NCBI GenBank assembly: GCA_012513195.1
Contig: JAAZCR010000251.1
Span: 1 to 5,897 of the forward strand
Length of the DNA: 5,897 bases
Source of the DNA: Bacilli bacterium
GTDB taxonomy: Bacteria; Bacillota_I; Bacilli_A; Haloplasmatales; Haloplasmataceae
Direction of reading: 5' to 3'
The notes under the pieces are model-generated. The model worked only from the letters and a program-made list of their open reading frames with translations, had not been told where the DNA came from and searched no databases. This document shows, one piece after another, positions 1 to 5,882 of this stretch (position 1 is the stretch's first letter; every line of letters starts with the position of its first letter). A program made the translations under genes and the position numbers.

Positions 1-618
1 GCATTAGTAACATCTGGTGGAATTGTACCGAAAGGTAATCCAGATCATATTGAAAGTTCATCTGCTTCTAAGTTTGGTGTTTACAATATTAGTGGCATAG
101 AGTATTTAACAAATGATAAGTATCAAACTGCTCATGGTGGTTATGACCCCGTTTATGCGAATGAAGACCCTAATCGAGTCCTACCCCTTGATGCCTTACG
201 TGACTTAGAAAAAGAAGGTGTGATTGGTTCTATACACCCATATTTCTATACAACAGTCGGTAATGGTACCGCTGTTAAAAGCGCTAAAGCATTCTCTGAA
301 CAAATTGCCGATCGCTTACGACAAGATGGTGTAGACGCTGTCATCTTAACTAGCACCTGAGGTACCTGTACTCGTTGCGGTGCAACGATGGTAAAAGGTA
401 TTGAAGCTACAGGTATTCCAGTAGTACATATATGTACGATTGTACCTATATCCAAAACAGTTGGGGCAAATCGAATTGTACCTGCTGTAGCGATTCCCCA
501 TCCATTAGGAAATCCTAAATTAACAAAAGAAGAAGAATACAAACTAAGAAGAAGAATCGTTGAAAAAGCCTTAAAGGCGCTAACAACTGAAATTACTGAA
601 CAAACAGTATTTGAATAA
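1..618 (+). CDS. grdB: Glycine reductase component B selenoprotein subunit (GrdB), C-terminal part, Sec-containing
   Basis: This is the last 205 residues of GrdB; the gene starts before the window. Frame 1 is open from base 1 to the TAA at 616-618 apart from one TGA at 358-360, which I read as selenocysteine. The Sec lies in TST-U-GTCTRCGAT, a UxxCxxC redox motif in the position known for GrdB. Flanking text such as VTSGGIVPKGNPD, ESSSA, HGGYDP, YFYTTVGNGTAV, ANRIVP and IPHPLGNP matches my memory of glycine-type GrdB rather than the sarcosine or betaine versions. Sec is followed by 85 residues, which fits a protein of about 436 residues with Sec near 350. In the complex, GrdE-derived pyruvoyl subunits bind glycine, GrdB attacks with its selenol, and a carboxymethyl group passes to selenoprotein GrdA; the complex is cytosolic. 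A gene finder will wrongly split it into a fragment ending at 360 and a false ORF from ATG 388. Family is very sure; glycine as substrate is fairly sure. Confidence 0.96.
358..393 (+). promoter_or_regulatory. Selenocysteine UGA codon with downstream SECIS-like hairpin
   Basis: The in-frame TGA at 358-360 is followed at bacterial SECIS distance by a stem-loop within the coding sequence. The upper stem is seven pairs, TCGTTGC (372-378) with GCAACGA (382-388), closed by a GGT loop (379-381). A lower stem pairs TACC (363-366) with GGTA (390-393), with 367-371 opposed by 389 as an asymmetric internal loop. Bacterial SECIS elements bind SelB through a small apical loop that usually contains GU, which GGU satisfies. 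The pairing is seen directly; SelB binding is inferred. The same bases encode the GTCTRCGATMV stretch after Sec, so protein and RNA constraints overlap here. Confidence 0.85.
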
Positions 619-643
619 AAGGGGTGTCACAACACCCCTTTTT
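617..643 (+). terminator. Intercistronic terminator/attenuator between grdB and grdC
   Basis: A perfect seven-pair stem, GGGGTGT (621-627) with ACACCCC (632-638), has a CACA loop and is flanked by AAAA (617-620) and a T run (639-643), so it has the form of a factor-independent terminator. It starts at the last bases of the grdB stop codon and ends just before the grdC ribosome binding site. I see no promoter between it and grdC, so grdC and grdD need readthrough. It could set the ratio of grdB to grdCD transcripts, act as an attenuator, or serve as an RNA processing or stability hairpin. Confidence 0.8.
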
Positions 644-646
644 ATG

Positions 647-651
647 GGAGG
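647..651 (+). promoter_or_regulatory. Ribosome binding site of grdC
   Basis: GGAGG lies 8 bases before ATG 660. It decides the start: an upstream in-frame GTG at 624 would add 12 residues, but that codon sits inside the terminator stem and has no Shine-Dalgarno sequence before it. Confidence 0.85.
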
Positions 652-659
652 TTAAAAAT

Positions 660-2201
660 ATGGCAAAAGCGGTTTTGAAAGGTGCAAGTTATGCTTTAAT
701 ACATGTGCCTAATTTACTTGAACACATGGGAACGACACAAACAACATCAAGTCCTGATAGTGATTATATTAAGAATCTCAAAAATCATTTACGTACCTAT
801 GAGCAAGTTATTAATTATCTGCCTAATCAAGTTTATATTGGCAATTTACATCCTGATGTTTTACGTGATTACCCAAGACCATTTTGTTCTGTTGATTATC
901 GAGATGGTAAAAGATTTGGTCCTTTTGGGGAAATTATGACTGAAAACGAGTTTTACTTATTTATTAAACTGGCTGATAGTTTTAATCTTGTAATGTTAGA
1001 AGAAGAATTTTTAAATGAAACATTAAATGAATATAAAAAGCATCCATTATGTAAAGAAGAAGAAATAAAACTTCTAGAAGGCAAAGGAGTTAAGTTAGCC
1101 TTAATCGAAGATGCTCTTAAAGATGGAGCGCAAGGATTATACTATCAAAGCAAGTTAGTTGGTTGTGTAAAAAAAGCCCATGATATTGATATTAACTTAT
1201 CTAGTCATGTGATGTGTGAGAATCTTGTGGCCAAAGCAAGTGCTGCTTTAGCGATTAAGCACTTGTTAGCCCAAGGAGTAGGTGACGCAAGCCACATCAA
1301 TTATGTCATTGAATGTAGTGAAGAAGCGTGTGGCGATATGAACCAACGTGGTGGTGGTAACTTTGCGAAATCCATCGCAGAAATGACTGGTTTAGTAAAT
1401 GCAGGTGGATGTGACGTTCGTGCTTTCTGTGCTGGACCAACACATGCTTTGATTCACGCTGCAAGTCTCGTGGAAGCTGGCGTTTATGACAATGTCTTAG
1501 TTGTTGCGGGTGGTGCGACCGCTAAACTAGGGATGAATGGTCGCGACCACATGAAGAAAGGGTATCCACTCTTAGAAGATGTATTAGGTACTTTTGCGAT
1601 ACTTGTTTCTAAGAATGATGGGAAATCTCCTGTTATCCGTACTGATATTGTAGGAACCCATCATGTAAGTGCAGGTAGTAGTCCCCAATTAGTTATGAAA
1701 GTCTTAATTGAAGAACCATTAAAACGCAATAATTTAAAAATTACTGATGTTGATAAATACTCAGTGGAAATGCAAAATCCTGATATCACTACTCTTGCAG
1801 GTGCTGGTGACGTCCCATTAGCCAACTACAAAATGATTGCGGCTCTAGCTGCCCTCAATGGTGAAATCAGTAAAGAAGATATCATGAAGTTTACTGATGA
1901 ACATGGTATGGTAGGTTGGGCACCTACCCAAGGACACATACCATCTGGTGTTCCTTATTGTGGTCATATGTTAAAAGAATTAACGACTGACACCAACATC
2001 AATCGCGTCATGTTAGTAGGGAAAGGGTCGCTTTTCTTAGCGCGAATGACTAACCTCTTTGACGGTATAAGTGTAGTAATTGAACGTAACAAAGGTCAAG
2101 AAGAAACAAAAGGAATTACTAAAGCAGAAATTAAGCAACTCATCGCGGAATCCCTAAAAGAGTTTGCGATTTCACTTCAAGCAAAGTGGGGGCAAAAATG
2201 A
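660..2201 (+). CDS. grdC: Glycine reductase complex component C subunit beta (GrdC)
   Basis: This 513-residue cytosolic protein is one of two subunits of component C, which takes the two-carbon unit from carboxymethylated selenoprotein A as an acetyl thioester and, with GrdD, releases acetyl phosphate. The core resembles the KAS III (FabH) condensing-enzyme fold. In VRAFCAGPTHAL, Cys257 lies where the FabH nucleophilic cysteine sits, in a similar CAG context. QGHIPSG (His426) is a candidate for the second-half catalytic histidine, and the C-terminal VGKGSLFLARMTNLFDG segment is typical of GrdC. Near the N-terminus, MGTTQTT and NQVYIGN are also family-like. The length fits the usual size of about 510 residues. 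ATG 660 is chosen from the GGAGG at 647-651. The stop overlaps the grdD start as ATGA, suggesting coupled translation. After about residue 476 a charged linker leads to a terminal helix (488-507) that resembles the GrdD N-terminus. Family identity is very sure; the residue roles are inferred from FabH. Confidence 0.96.
   Translation: MAKAVLKGASYALIHVPNLLEHMGTTQTTSSPDSDYIKNLKNHLRTYEQVINYLPNQVYIGNLHPDVLRDYPRPFCSVDYRDGKRFGPFGEIMTENEFYLFIKLADSFNLVMLEEEFLNETLNEYKKHPLCKEEEIKLLEGKGVKLALIEDALKDGAQGLYYQSKLVGCVKKAHDIDINLSSHVMCENLVAKASAALAIKHLLAQGVGDASHINYVIECSEEACGDMNQRGGGNFAKSIAEMTGLVNAGGCDVRAFCAGPTHALIHAASLVEAGVYDNVLVVAGGATAKLGMNGRDHMKKGYPLLEDVLGTFAILVSKNDGKSPVIRTDIVGTHHVSAGSSPQLVMKVLIEEPLKRNNLKITDVDKYSVEMQNPDITTLAGAGDVPLANYKMIAALAALNGEISKEDIMKFTDEHGMVGWAPTQGHIPSGVPYCGHMLKELTTDTNINRVMLVGKGSLFLARMTNLFDGISVVIERNKGQEETKGITKAEIKQLIAESLKEFAISLQAKWGQK
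2188..2192 (+). promoter_or_regulatory. Ribosome binding site of grdD inside the grdC end
   Basis: GGGGG, part of AAGTGGGGG, lies 5 bases before ATG 2198. It supports ATG 2198 over the in-frame GTG 2186, which overlaps this purine run and would add only four residues. The weak match to GGAGG suggests that much of grdD initiation comes from ribosomes ending grdC at the ATGA overlap. Confidence 0.6.
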
Positions 2202-3352
2202 ACACTGATATTAAAACCTTAATTAGTGAGACCTTTCTCGAAATCGCAAATGCGATTGAAAGTGGTCGGTTTGTTGAACGCCTTAAAATTGGTTTAACTA
2301 CTTTAGGTAGTGAATTAGGTGTTGAAGAAGTTATTAAAGGTGGAGTTGCGGCTAGTAAGACAGGATTGTTTGATGTTGTATTAATCGGACCAAAATGCGA
2401 TACTGATTTAGAAGTAATTGAAGCTAACGACGAAAGAGAAACCCATCAAGTTATGAATAAATTACTTGATGAAGGTTATCTAAAAGCATGTGTAACCATG
2501 CATTATCCTTTTCCCATTGGTGTGGCCACTGTTGGAAGAGTAATAACTCCTGCTAAAGGAAAAGAATTAATTTTGGCTACAACTACAGGTACAAGTGACA
2601 CTAATCGGACTATAGCGATGGTAAAAAATGCGATTTATGGCATTATTACCGCAAAAGCTTTAGGTATCAGTAATCCTACAGTTGGTATTTTAAATGTTGA
2701 AAATGCACCTAGTGTAGAAAGATTTTTGCATAAGCTTCATGAAAATGGTTATAAAATCAATTTTGGTGAAAGTATTCGTCATGATAAAGGCTCCCTCATG
2801 CGTGGTAATGATTTAATTAATCCTAATTGTGATGTGATGGTAACAGATACTTTAACTGGTAATATTTTGATGAAACTTTTCTCTAGTTATAATACAGGTG
2901 GAAATTACGAAGTATTAGGACATGGTTATGGACCTGGTATTGGTTTTGACCAAGATAGAATTATTAATATTATATCTCGCGCATCCGGGGCACCTGTAAT
3001 AAAGAATGCCTTAATCTATGCTTATGAAGTTATTAAGGGCAACATTAAAGGTATCATAAAAGCAGAATATGATAAACTCCAAAAAGCTAACCTTGATGCA
3101 TTGATAGAAGAACTTAAGCAAAACACCAATACTAATACTAGTACTACGACGAAAGTAAGACCAGCGAAAGAAACTGTCTCAGAAGAAATCTTGGGAGTGG
3201 AAATATTTGAACTAGATAATGCGGTTAATATCTTAATGGATAATGGTATCTATGCTGAAAGCGGCATGGGTTGTACTGGCCCAGTAGTCTTAGTGTCACC
3301 AAATCATAAAGAAAAAGCTATTGGTATCCTCAAAATGCATAAATATTTATAG
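2198..3352 (+). CDS. grdD: Glycine reductase complex component C subunit alpha (GrdD)
   Basis: This 384-residue protein is the partner of GrdC in component C and carries the acetyl thioester that phosphate cleaves to acetyl phosphate. The core belongs to the PlsX/phosphotransacetylase-like group: DVMVTDTLTGNILMKLFSS (212-230) matches the PlsX DGFTGN-type phosphate-binding region, and GHGYGPGIGFDQDR follows at 241-253. As I recall, the Eubacterium acidaminophilum enzyme uses Cys359 as its active thiol. Here Cys359 falls in ESGMGCTGPVV, and Cys98 sits in LKACVTMHYPF, so this copy looks catalytically intact. The layout is an N-terminal helix (2-21), the PlsX-like core to about 305, an Asn/Thr-rich linker (309-318), and a small C-terminal region (about 325-384) bearing Cys359. 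ATG 2198 is chosen because it forms the ATGA overlap with grdC and follows a G-rich ribosome site. A strong terminator begins at the last base of the stop codon, so grdD is the last gene of the operon. Confidence 0.96.
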   Translation: MNTDIKTLISETFLEIANAIESGRFVERLKIGLTTLGSELGVEEVIKGGVAASKTGLFDVVLIGPKCDTDLEVIEANDERETHQVMNKLLDEGYLKACVTMHYPFPIGVATVGRVITPAKGKELILATTTGTSDTNRTIAMVKNAIYGIITAKALGISNPTVGILNVENAPSVERFLHKLHENGYKINFGESIRHDKGSLMRGNDLINPNCDVMVTDTLTGNILMKLFSSYNTGGNYEVLGHGYGPGIGFDQDRIINIISRASGAPVIKNALIYAYEVIKGNIKGIIKAEYDKLQKANLDALIEELKQNTNTNTSTTTKVRPAKETVSEEILGVEIFELDNAVNILMDNGIYAESGMGCTGPVVLVSPNHKEKAIGILKMHKYL

Positions 3353-3380
3353 GTCTTAAGGACATCCTTAAGACCTTTTT
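3352..3380 (+). terminator. Strong terminator ending the grd operon
   Basis: GGTCTTAAGG (3352-3361) pairs perfectly with CCTTAAGACC (3366-3375) around an ACAT loop, followed at once by TTTTT (3376-3380). The stem begins at the last base of the grdD TAG stop. A ten-pair stem plus U tract is a clear factor-independent terminator. Confidence 0.92.
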
Positions 3381-3633
3381 AAATATTATCAAAATGTATT
3401 AAGACCCATGAATTAAACTAATTAGATTCAAGAAAAGAGGAAATAGTGTGGTTTTAATTAGGGTAATAATAAAATTAAAATAGTAGTAATGATAATAACT
3501 ATCCTTTTAGCATTAGTTTCGATAGTGATTACAAGGATGAAGAGTTTAAGGAAATAAAGAATGCATTAAGTGTCTTTTAATTACTTATACTAAAAAAACG
3601 TAAGGTTAATTAAAGGATAATTATCTTAGTTAC
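3381..3633. other. AT-rich gap between convergent transcription units, no convincing gene
   Basis: These 253 bases hold no supported gene. I checked three short readings. GTG 3448 after GAGG (3437-3440) gives only 11 codons before TAG TAG TAA. ATG 3489 gives a 22-residue hydrophobic peptide ending at 3557, with no ribosome site. A start-less frame from 3479 to 3580 reads as an ordinary-looking 33-residue protein tail ending KNALSVF. The last could be the decayed end of an old gene, but AT-rich DNA gives such readings by chance. TTACTTAT occurs at 3581-3588 and again at 3630-3637, flanking the weak minus-strand terminator. Confidence 0.5.
3592..3628 (-). terminator. Weak candidate terminator of the minus-strand class V enzyme gene
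   Basis: Read on the minus strand just after the stop codon at 3634, TAAG (3628-3625) pairs with CTTA (3604-3601), and TAATTA (3623-3618) pairs with TAATTA (3612-3607) around TCCTT, separated by a small internal loop. CG and seven T residues (3598-3592) follow. Position and T run suit a terminator, but the stem is almost all A-T, so it may be inefficient. Confidence 0.4.
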
Positions 3634-5349
3634 TTATTCGAATAATTGAAAATTAAACCAGCGCAACTTTTCATCAATAGGATTTTTAAACTTTTGATAA
3701 TTTTTGATTTGATTACGCTGTAACTCTTCCGCAATTTTATAGGCTTCAGCGAAATATTTCTTATATTCTAGACTACGTATAACTTTAGTATTAGGCTTAT
3801 ATATTCTAGTTAATGCATCTATTATTCCAAATGAATCAACATGATTGTTATAACTGTATAAATAGTTATGTCTCCATACTCCAGTATGAAGATTTATTTT
3901 ATATTGGGAAAGGAAAAGATAACCGTAACGAGCGATAAATCTAATCGCATTTATTATAAAATCAACATCTTCATCAGTCATCAAGTAATGGAAGTTAACT
4001 CTGACAAAGCCTGGTCGTAGCGCACCTATTATATCAACACGATTTTCAATTAGTTTCGAAGTTTCTTGATCAATTTGTAGTAATCGATGTGCATATGGAC
4101 CCGCACAAGCACATCCAGCTCGGGATTGGATACCAAACAAGTCGTTTAGTAAGCGACTAACGAATTTATGATGAAGTAGTTTATCTTGATATTTTATGTT
4201 AAATGATAAAATACTGATTCTTTTTTTATAGTCTTTTGGACCGTAAATAATCAAGTTTGGTTCATTACTTAAACTCTTTATGGCTTTATTGAGATACTCA
4301 TCTTCAATTCCGATGATATTATTTATTCCAAAATAGTGCTTAAATTCAAAAGCAAGGGCTGCTTTAAGGATTTGAAGGATACCAGGTGTACCAGCATTTT
4401 CTCTAGCTTCCACATCATCAACAAACTTGTAACAATATGGACTAACAAATGATACTGTACCACCACCAGGAACAGTAGGAGGATAGAAAGGACTGTATAA
4501 ATGTTTATTGATAACTAAAATCCCACAAGAACCAGGACCACCGATAAATTTATGTGGTGAAATAAAAACAGCATCAAAATAACATTCGTTATCTTTGTTC
4601 ATATTTATTTCAACATAGGGTGAAGAGGCCGCAAAATCAAAAAAGACAAGTCCACCATGTTGATGCATTAGTCTTGCGACGCGGTATACATCAGTTTTTA
4701 CTCCTGTGACATTAGAACATGCAGAAAAAGAGCCAATCTTAATACGTTCTTTATATTTAGGTGCTTTTAATTTGTTTTCAAGATCTTCATAATCAAATTC
4801 ACCTTCATCATTGACCGCGATTTCTACAACTTCCGCAAGACTTTCTTTCCAAATCAAATAATTAGAATGATGTTCATAACTGCTAACGAATACTACCGGT
4901 CGATTATATTTGATATCTTTACATAGTTGTTCAATAATTACTTCATTATAACGACTATCGCAACATGAACTACTTTCTTCTAGTTGTAGTTGGCGTTTTA
5001 ATCCAGGTGTAATGTATAAACCGAGAATTTCGCAAAGTTTTTTGATTGCCGCTGTTGAACCAGTACCTACAGGTATAATATAGTTATTATCATTGGCGTT
5101 AATTAGTTTTTTAATAGTAGTTTCCGCTTTTTTTACTAAGGCTGTCATTACTTCACCAGTAAAACTATCGGAAGTATGGGTATTACCATAGATTTCTTGA
5201 ATACTTAATAAATAATTTTCTATAAAACGAAGTGTTCTACCACTAGCAGTGTAATCAGCATAGGTAATAAGTCTTTTGCCATAAGGTGACATAAAGAAGG
5301 TATTGTTTCCAATAATCTCTTCTCTTAATTTATCAATATCAAGATTCAT
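3634..5349 (-). CDS. Class V PLP-dependent enzyme, cysteine desulfurase/selenocysteine lyase-like
   Basis: This 571-residue soluble protein has the SufS/Csd fold signature. Visible elements, in order, are GTGSTAA (95-101, cofactor phosphate loop), EHHSN (159-163, with the PLP-stacking histidine region), SACSNVTGV (209-217), FFDFAAS with Asp238 (PLP nitrogen contact), SPHKFIGGPG with Lys267 (Schiff-base lysine), ENAGTPGI (317-324) and SRAGCACAGP (409-418). Cys415 aligns with the catalytic cysteine of SufS in RxGxxCA, so sulfur or selenium removal from cysteine or selenocysteine is plausible. The usual Gln after the Asp motif is replaced by Ala-Ser. The protein is longer than SufS (about 400 residues): it has an insertion around 112-145 with a Cys129-Cys130 pair, and about 90 extra C-terminal residues with no domain I recognise. 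It also resembles a less studied long class V family starting with ADYTASGR and YGNTHT motifs. ATG 5349 has GGAGG 7 bases upstream. It is convergent with grdD, so not in that operon. PLP fold is sure; substrate is unknown. Confidence 0.88.
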   Translation of the reverse strand: MNLDIDKLREEIIGNNTFFMSPYGKRLITYADYTASGRTLRFIENYLLSIQEIYGNTHTSDSFTGEVMTALVKKAETTIKKLINANDNNYIIPVGTGSTAAIKKLCEILGLYITPGLKRQLQLEESSSCCDSRYNEVIIEQLCKDIKYNRPVVFVSSYEHHSNYLIWKESLAEVVEIAVNDEGEFDYEDLENKLKAPKYKERIKIGSFSACSNVTGVKTDVYRVARLMHQHGGLVFFDFAASSPYVEINMNKDNECYFDAVFISPHKFIGGPGSCGILVINKHLYSPFYPPTVPGGGTVSFVSPYCYKFVDDVEARENAGTPGILQILKAALAFEFKHYFGINNIIGIEDEYLNKAIKSLSNEPNLIIYGPKDYKKRISILSFNIKYQDKLLHHKFVSRLLNDLFGIQSRAGCACAGPYAHRLLQIDQETSKLIENRVDIIGALRPGFVRVNFHYLMTDEDVDFIINAIRFIARYGYLFLSQYKINLHTGVWRHNYLYSYNNHVDSFGIIDALTRIYKPNTKVIRSLEYKKYFAEAYKIAEELQRNQIKNYQKFKNPIDEKLRWFNFQLFE

Positions 5350-5356
5350 ACCATTT

Positions 5357-5361
5357 CCTCC
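5357..5361 (-). promoter_or_regulatory. Ribosome binding site of the class V enzyme gene
   Basis: On the minus strand GGAGG lies 7 bases before ATG 5349. This is a strong site at ideal spacing and fixes the start. Confidence 0.85.
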
Positions 5362-5380
5362 GAAGGGATTGTTACTATAA

Positions 5381-5410
5381 ATTACATAAAAAATTGGAAA
5401 AATATGACAA
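5381..5410 (-). promoter_or_regulatory. Candidate SigA-type promoter of the class V enzyme gene
   Basis: On the minus strand TTGTCA (5410-5405) is separated by 18 bases from TGTAAT (5386-5381); each matches the consensus at five of six positions. Transcription would begin near 5375, giving a leader of about 25 bases before ATG 5349. The -35 overlaps that of the opposite promoter. Found by eye in AT-rich DNA, where chance matches are common. Confidence 0.5.
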
Positions 5411-5431
5411 TTTTAAATAAAGTGGTAATAT
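5404..5431 (+). promoter_or_regulatory. Candidate SigA-type extended -10 promoter of the 131-residue protein gene
   Basis: ATGACA (5404-5409, five of six) is followed after 16 bases by TAATAT (5426-5431, four of six), which is preceded by TGG (5423-5425), an extended -10 element. Transcription would begin near 5438, giving a leader of about 49 bases. The TG element compensates for the weak -10. It remains a prediction by eye. Confidence 0.45.
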
Positions 5432-5474
5432 TTACATTTATTTAAGTTGATGAAATAGTAAAAACTATAAATAA

Positions 5475-5479
5475 GGAGG
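5475..5479 (+). promoter_or_regulatory. Ribosome binding site that sets the start of the 131-residue protein
   Basis: GGAGG lies 7 bases before ATG 5487 but only one base before ATG 5481. That is too close for initiation at 5481, so 5487 is the preferred start. Confidence 0.75.
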
Positions 5480-5486
5480 AATGGAT

Positions 5487-5882
5487 ATGGATCATAACAA
5501 ACATACATATTATTACGATAATAATGAGATTAAAAATCCTAATAAAAAAAGTGAAGATTGGAATGAAATCGCCAGCGAAAGTGCTTATAAGTATCGAAAC
5601 GAAGGCGAGTCAGTTTATAATGAAAACTATATGAAGAAAATAAAAGAAAATGTTGAAGAGTTTGCAGAAGAAGCATTAGATGAAAGCAAAGCAGTAATCA
5701 ACAAAACTAAATTAAAAAGTGAATCATTCAAAGATAAACTTGAAGAGTTTGCGTCTGATTGTGCTGATACAATTAAAAAAGTAGGGAAGAACATCGCTGA
5801 AGTAAGTAGAAATGTACTTGAAAAGACGAAAGAAAAGATTAGTGAATTAACAAAGAAAAACAACAATAATGATAACATGTAA
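5487..5882 (+). CDS. Hypothetical charged helical protein, 131 residues
   Basis: I do not recognise a family with confidence. The protein is very hydrophilic, rich in Lys, Glu and Asn, with no signal peptide and no membrane segment, so it is probably cytosolic. Residues 1-45 look disordered (polar, with a YYY cluster at 8-10). Residues about 46-123 look like long amphipathic helices. The last stretch is an Asn-rich tail (NNNN at 125-128). Two similar units, EEFAEEALDESKAV (57-70) and EEFASDCADTIKKV (86-99), are 29 residues apart, and the DNA shares a 13-base identical stretch (5653-5665 and 5740-5752). The composition recalls LEA-like, YtxH-like or phasin-like helical proteins, but no diagnostic motif is seen. 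It has one Cys (92) and one Trp (25). It is divergent from the class V enzyme gene. The coding sequence has a clear ribosome site and consistent codon use, so it is probably real; the function is unknown. Only 15 bases follow before the window ends. Confidence 0.75.
   Translation: MDHNKHTYYYDNNEIKNPNKKSEDWNEIASESAYKYRNEGESVYNENYMKKIKENVEEFAEEALDESKAVINKTKLKSESFKDKLEEFASDCADTIKKVGKNIAEVSRNVLEKTKEKISELTKKNNNNDNM

Noticed and set aside
1..360. grdB as a pseudogene broken by a premature stop
   Set aside because: The TGA sits exactly at the Sec site of the UxxCxxC motif, the frame stays conserved after it, and a SECIS-like hairpin follows.
246..542. Minus-strand open frame of 98 residues opposite grdB
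   Set aside because: It lies wholly antisense to the well-conserved GrdB coding sequence, has no ribosome site, and its translation has no recognisable features. It is a shadow of the grdB frame.
388..618. Separate 76-residue gene starting at ATG 388
   Set aside because: This is simply the part of GrdB after the Sec codon. ATG 388 has no Shine-Dalgarno sequence and lies at the base of the SECIS-like stem.
624..659. Twelve-residue N-terminal extension of GrdC from GTG 624
   Set aside because: The GTG is inside the terminator stem without a ribosome site, while GGAGG is ideally placed for ATG 660.
703..939. Plus-strand 78-residue open frame inside grdC
   Set aside because: It is an out-of-frame reading of conserved grdC sequence, without a ribosome site.
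3489..3557. 22-residue hydrophobic peptide (MIITILLALV...) as a small membrane protein
   Set aside because: No ribosome site precedes ATG 3489, and AT-rich DNA readily gives Ile/Leu-rich short frames by chance.
5447..5471. TTGATG ... TATAAA as a promoter for the 131-residue protein
   Set aside because: The spacer is only 13 bases, and the -10 would place the start of transcription at or within the ribosome binding site.
5627..5878. Minus-strand 83-residue hydrophobic open frame opposite the helical protein
   Set aside because: Its Phe/Leu/Ser-rich content is the expected reverse reading of Lys/Glu codons, and it has no ribosome site.
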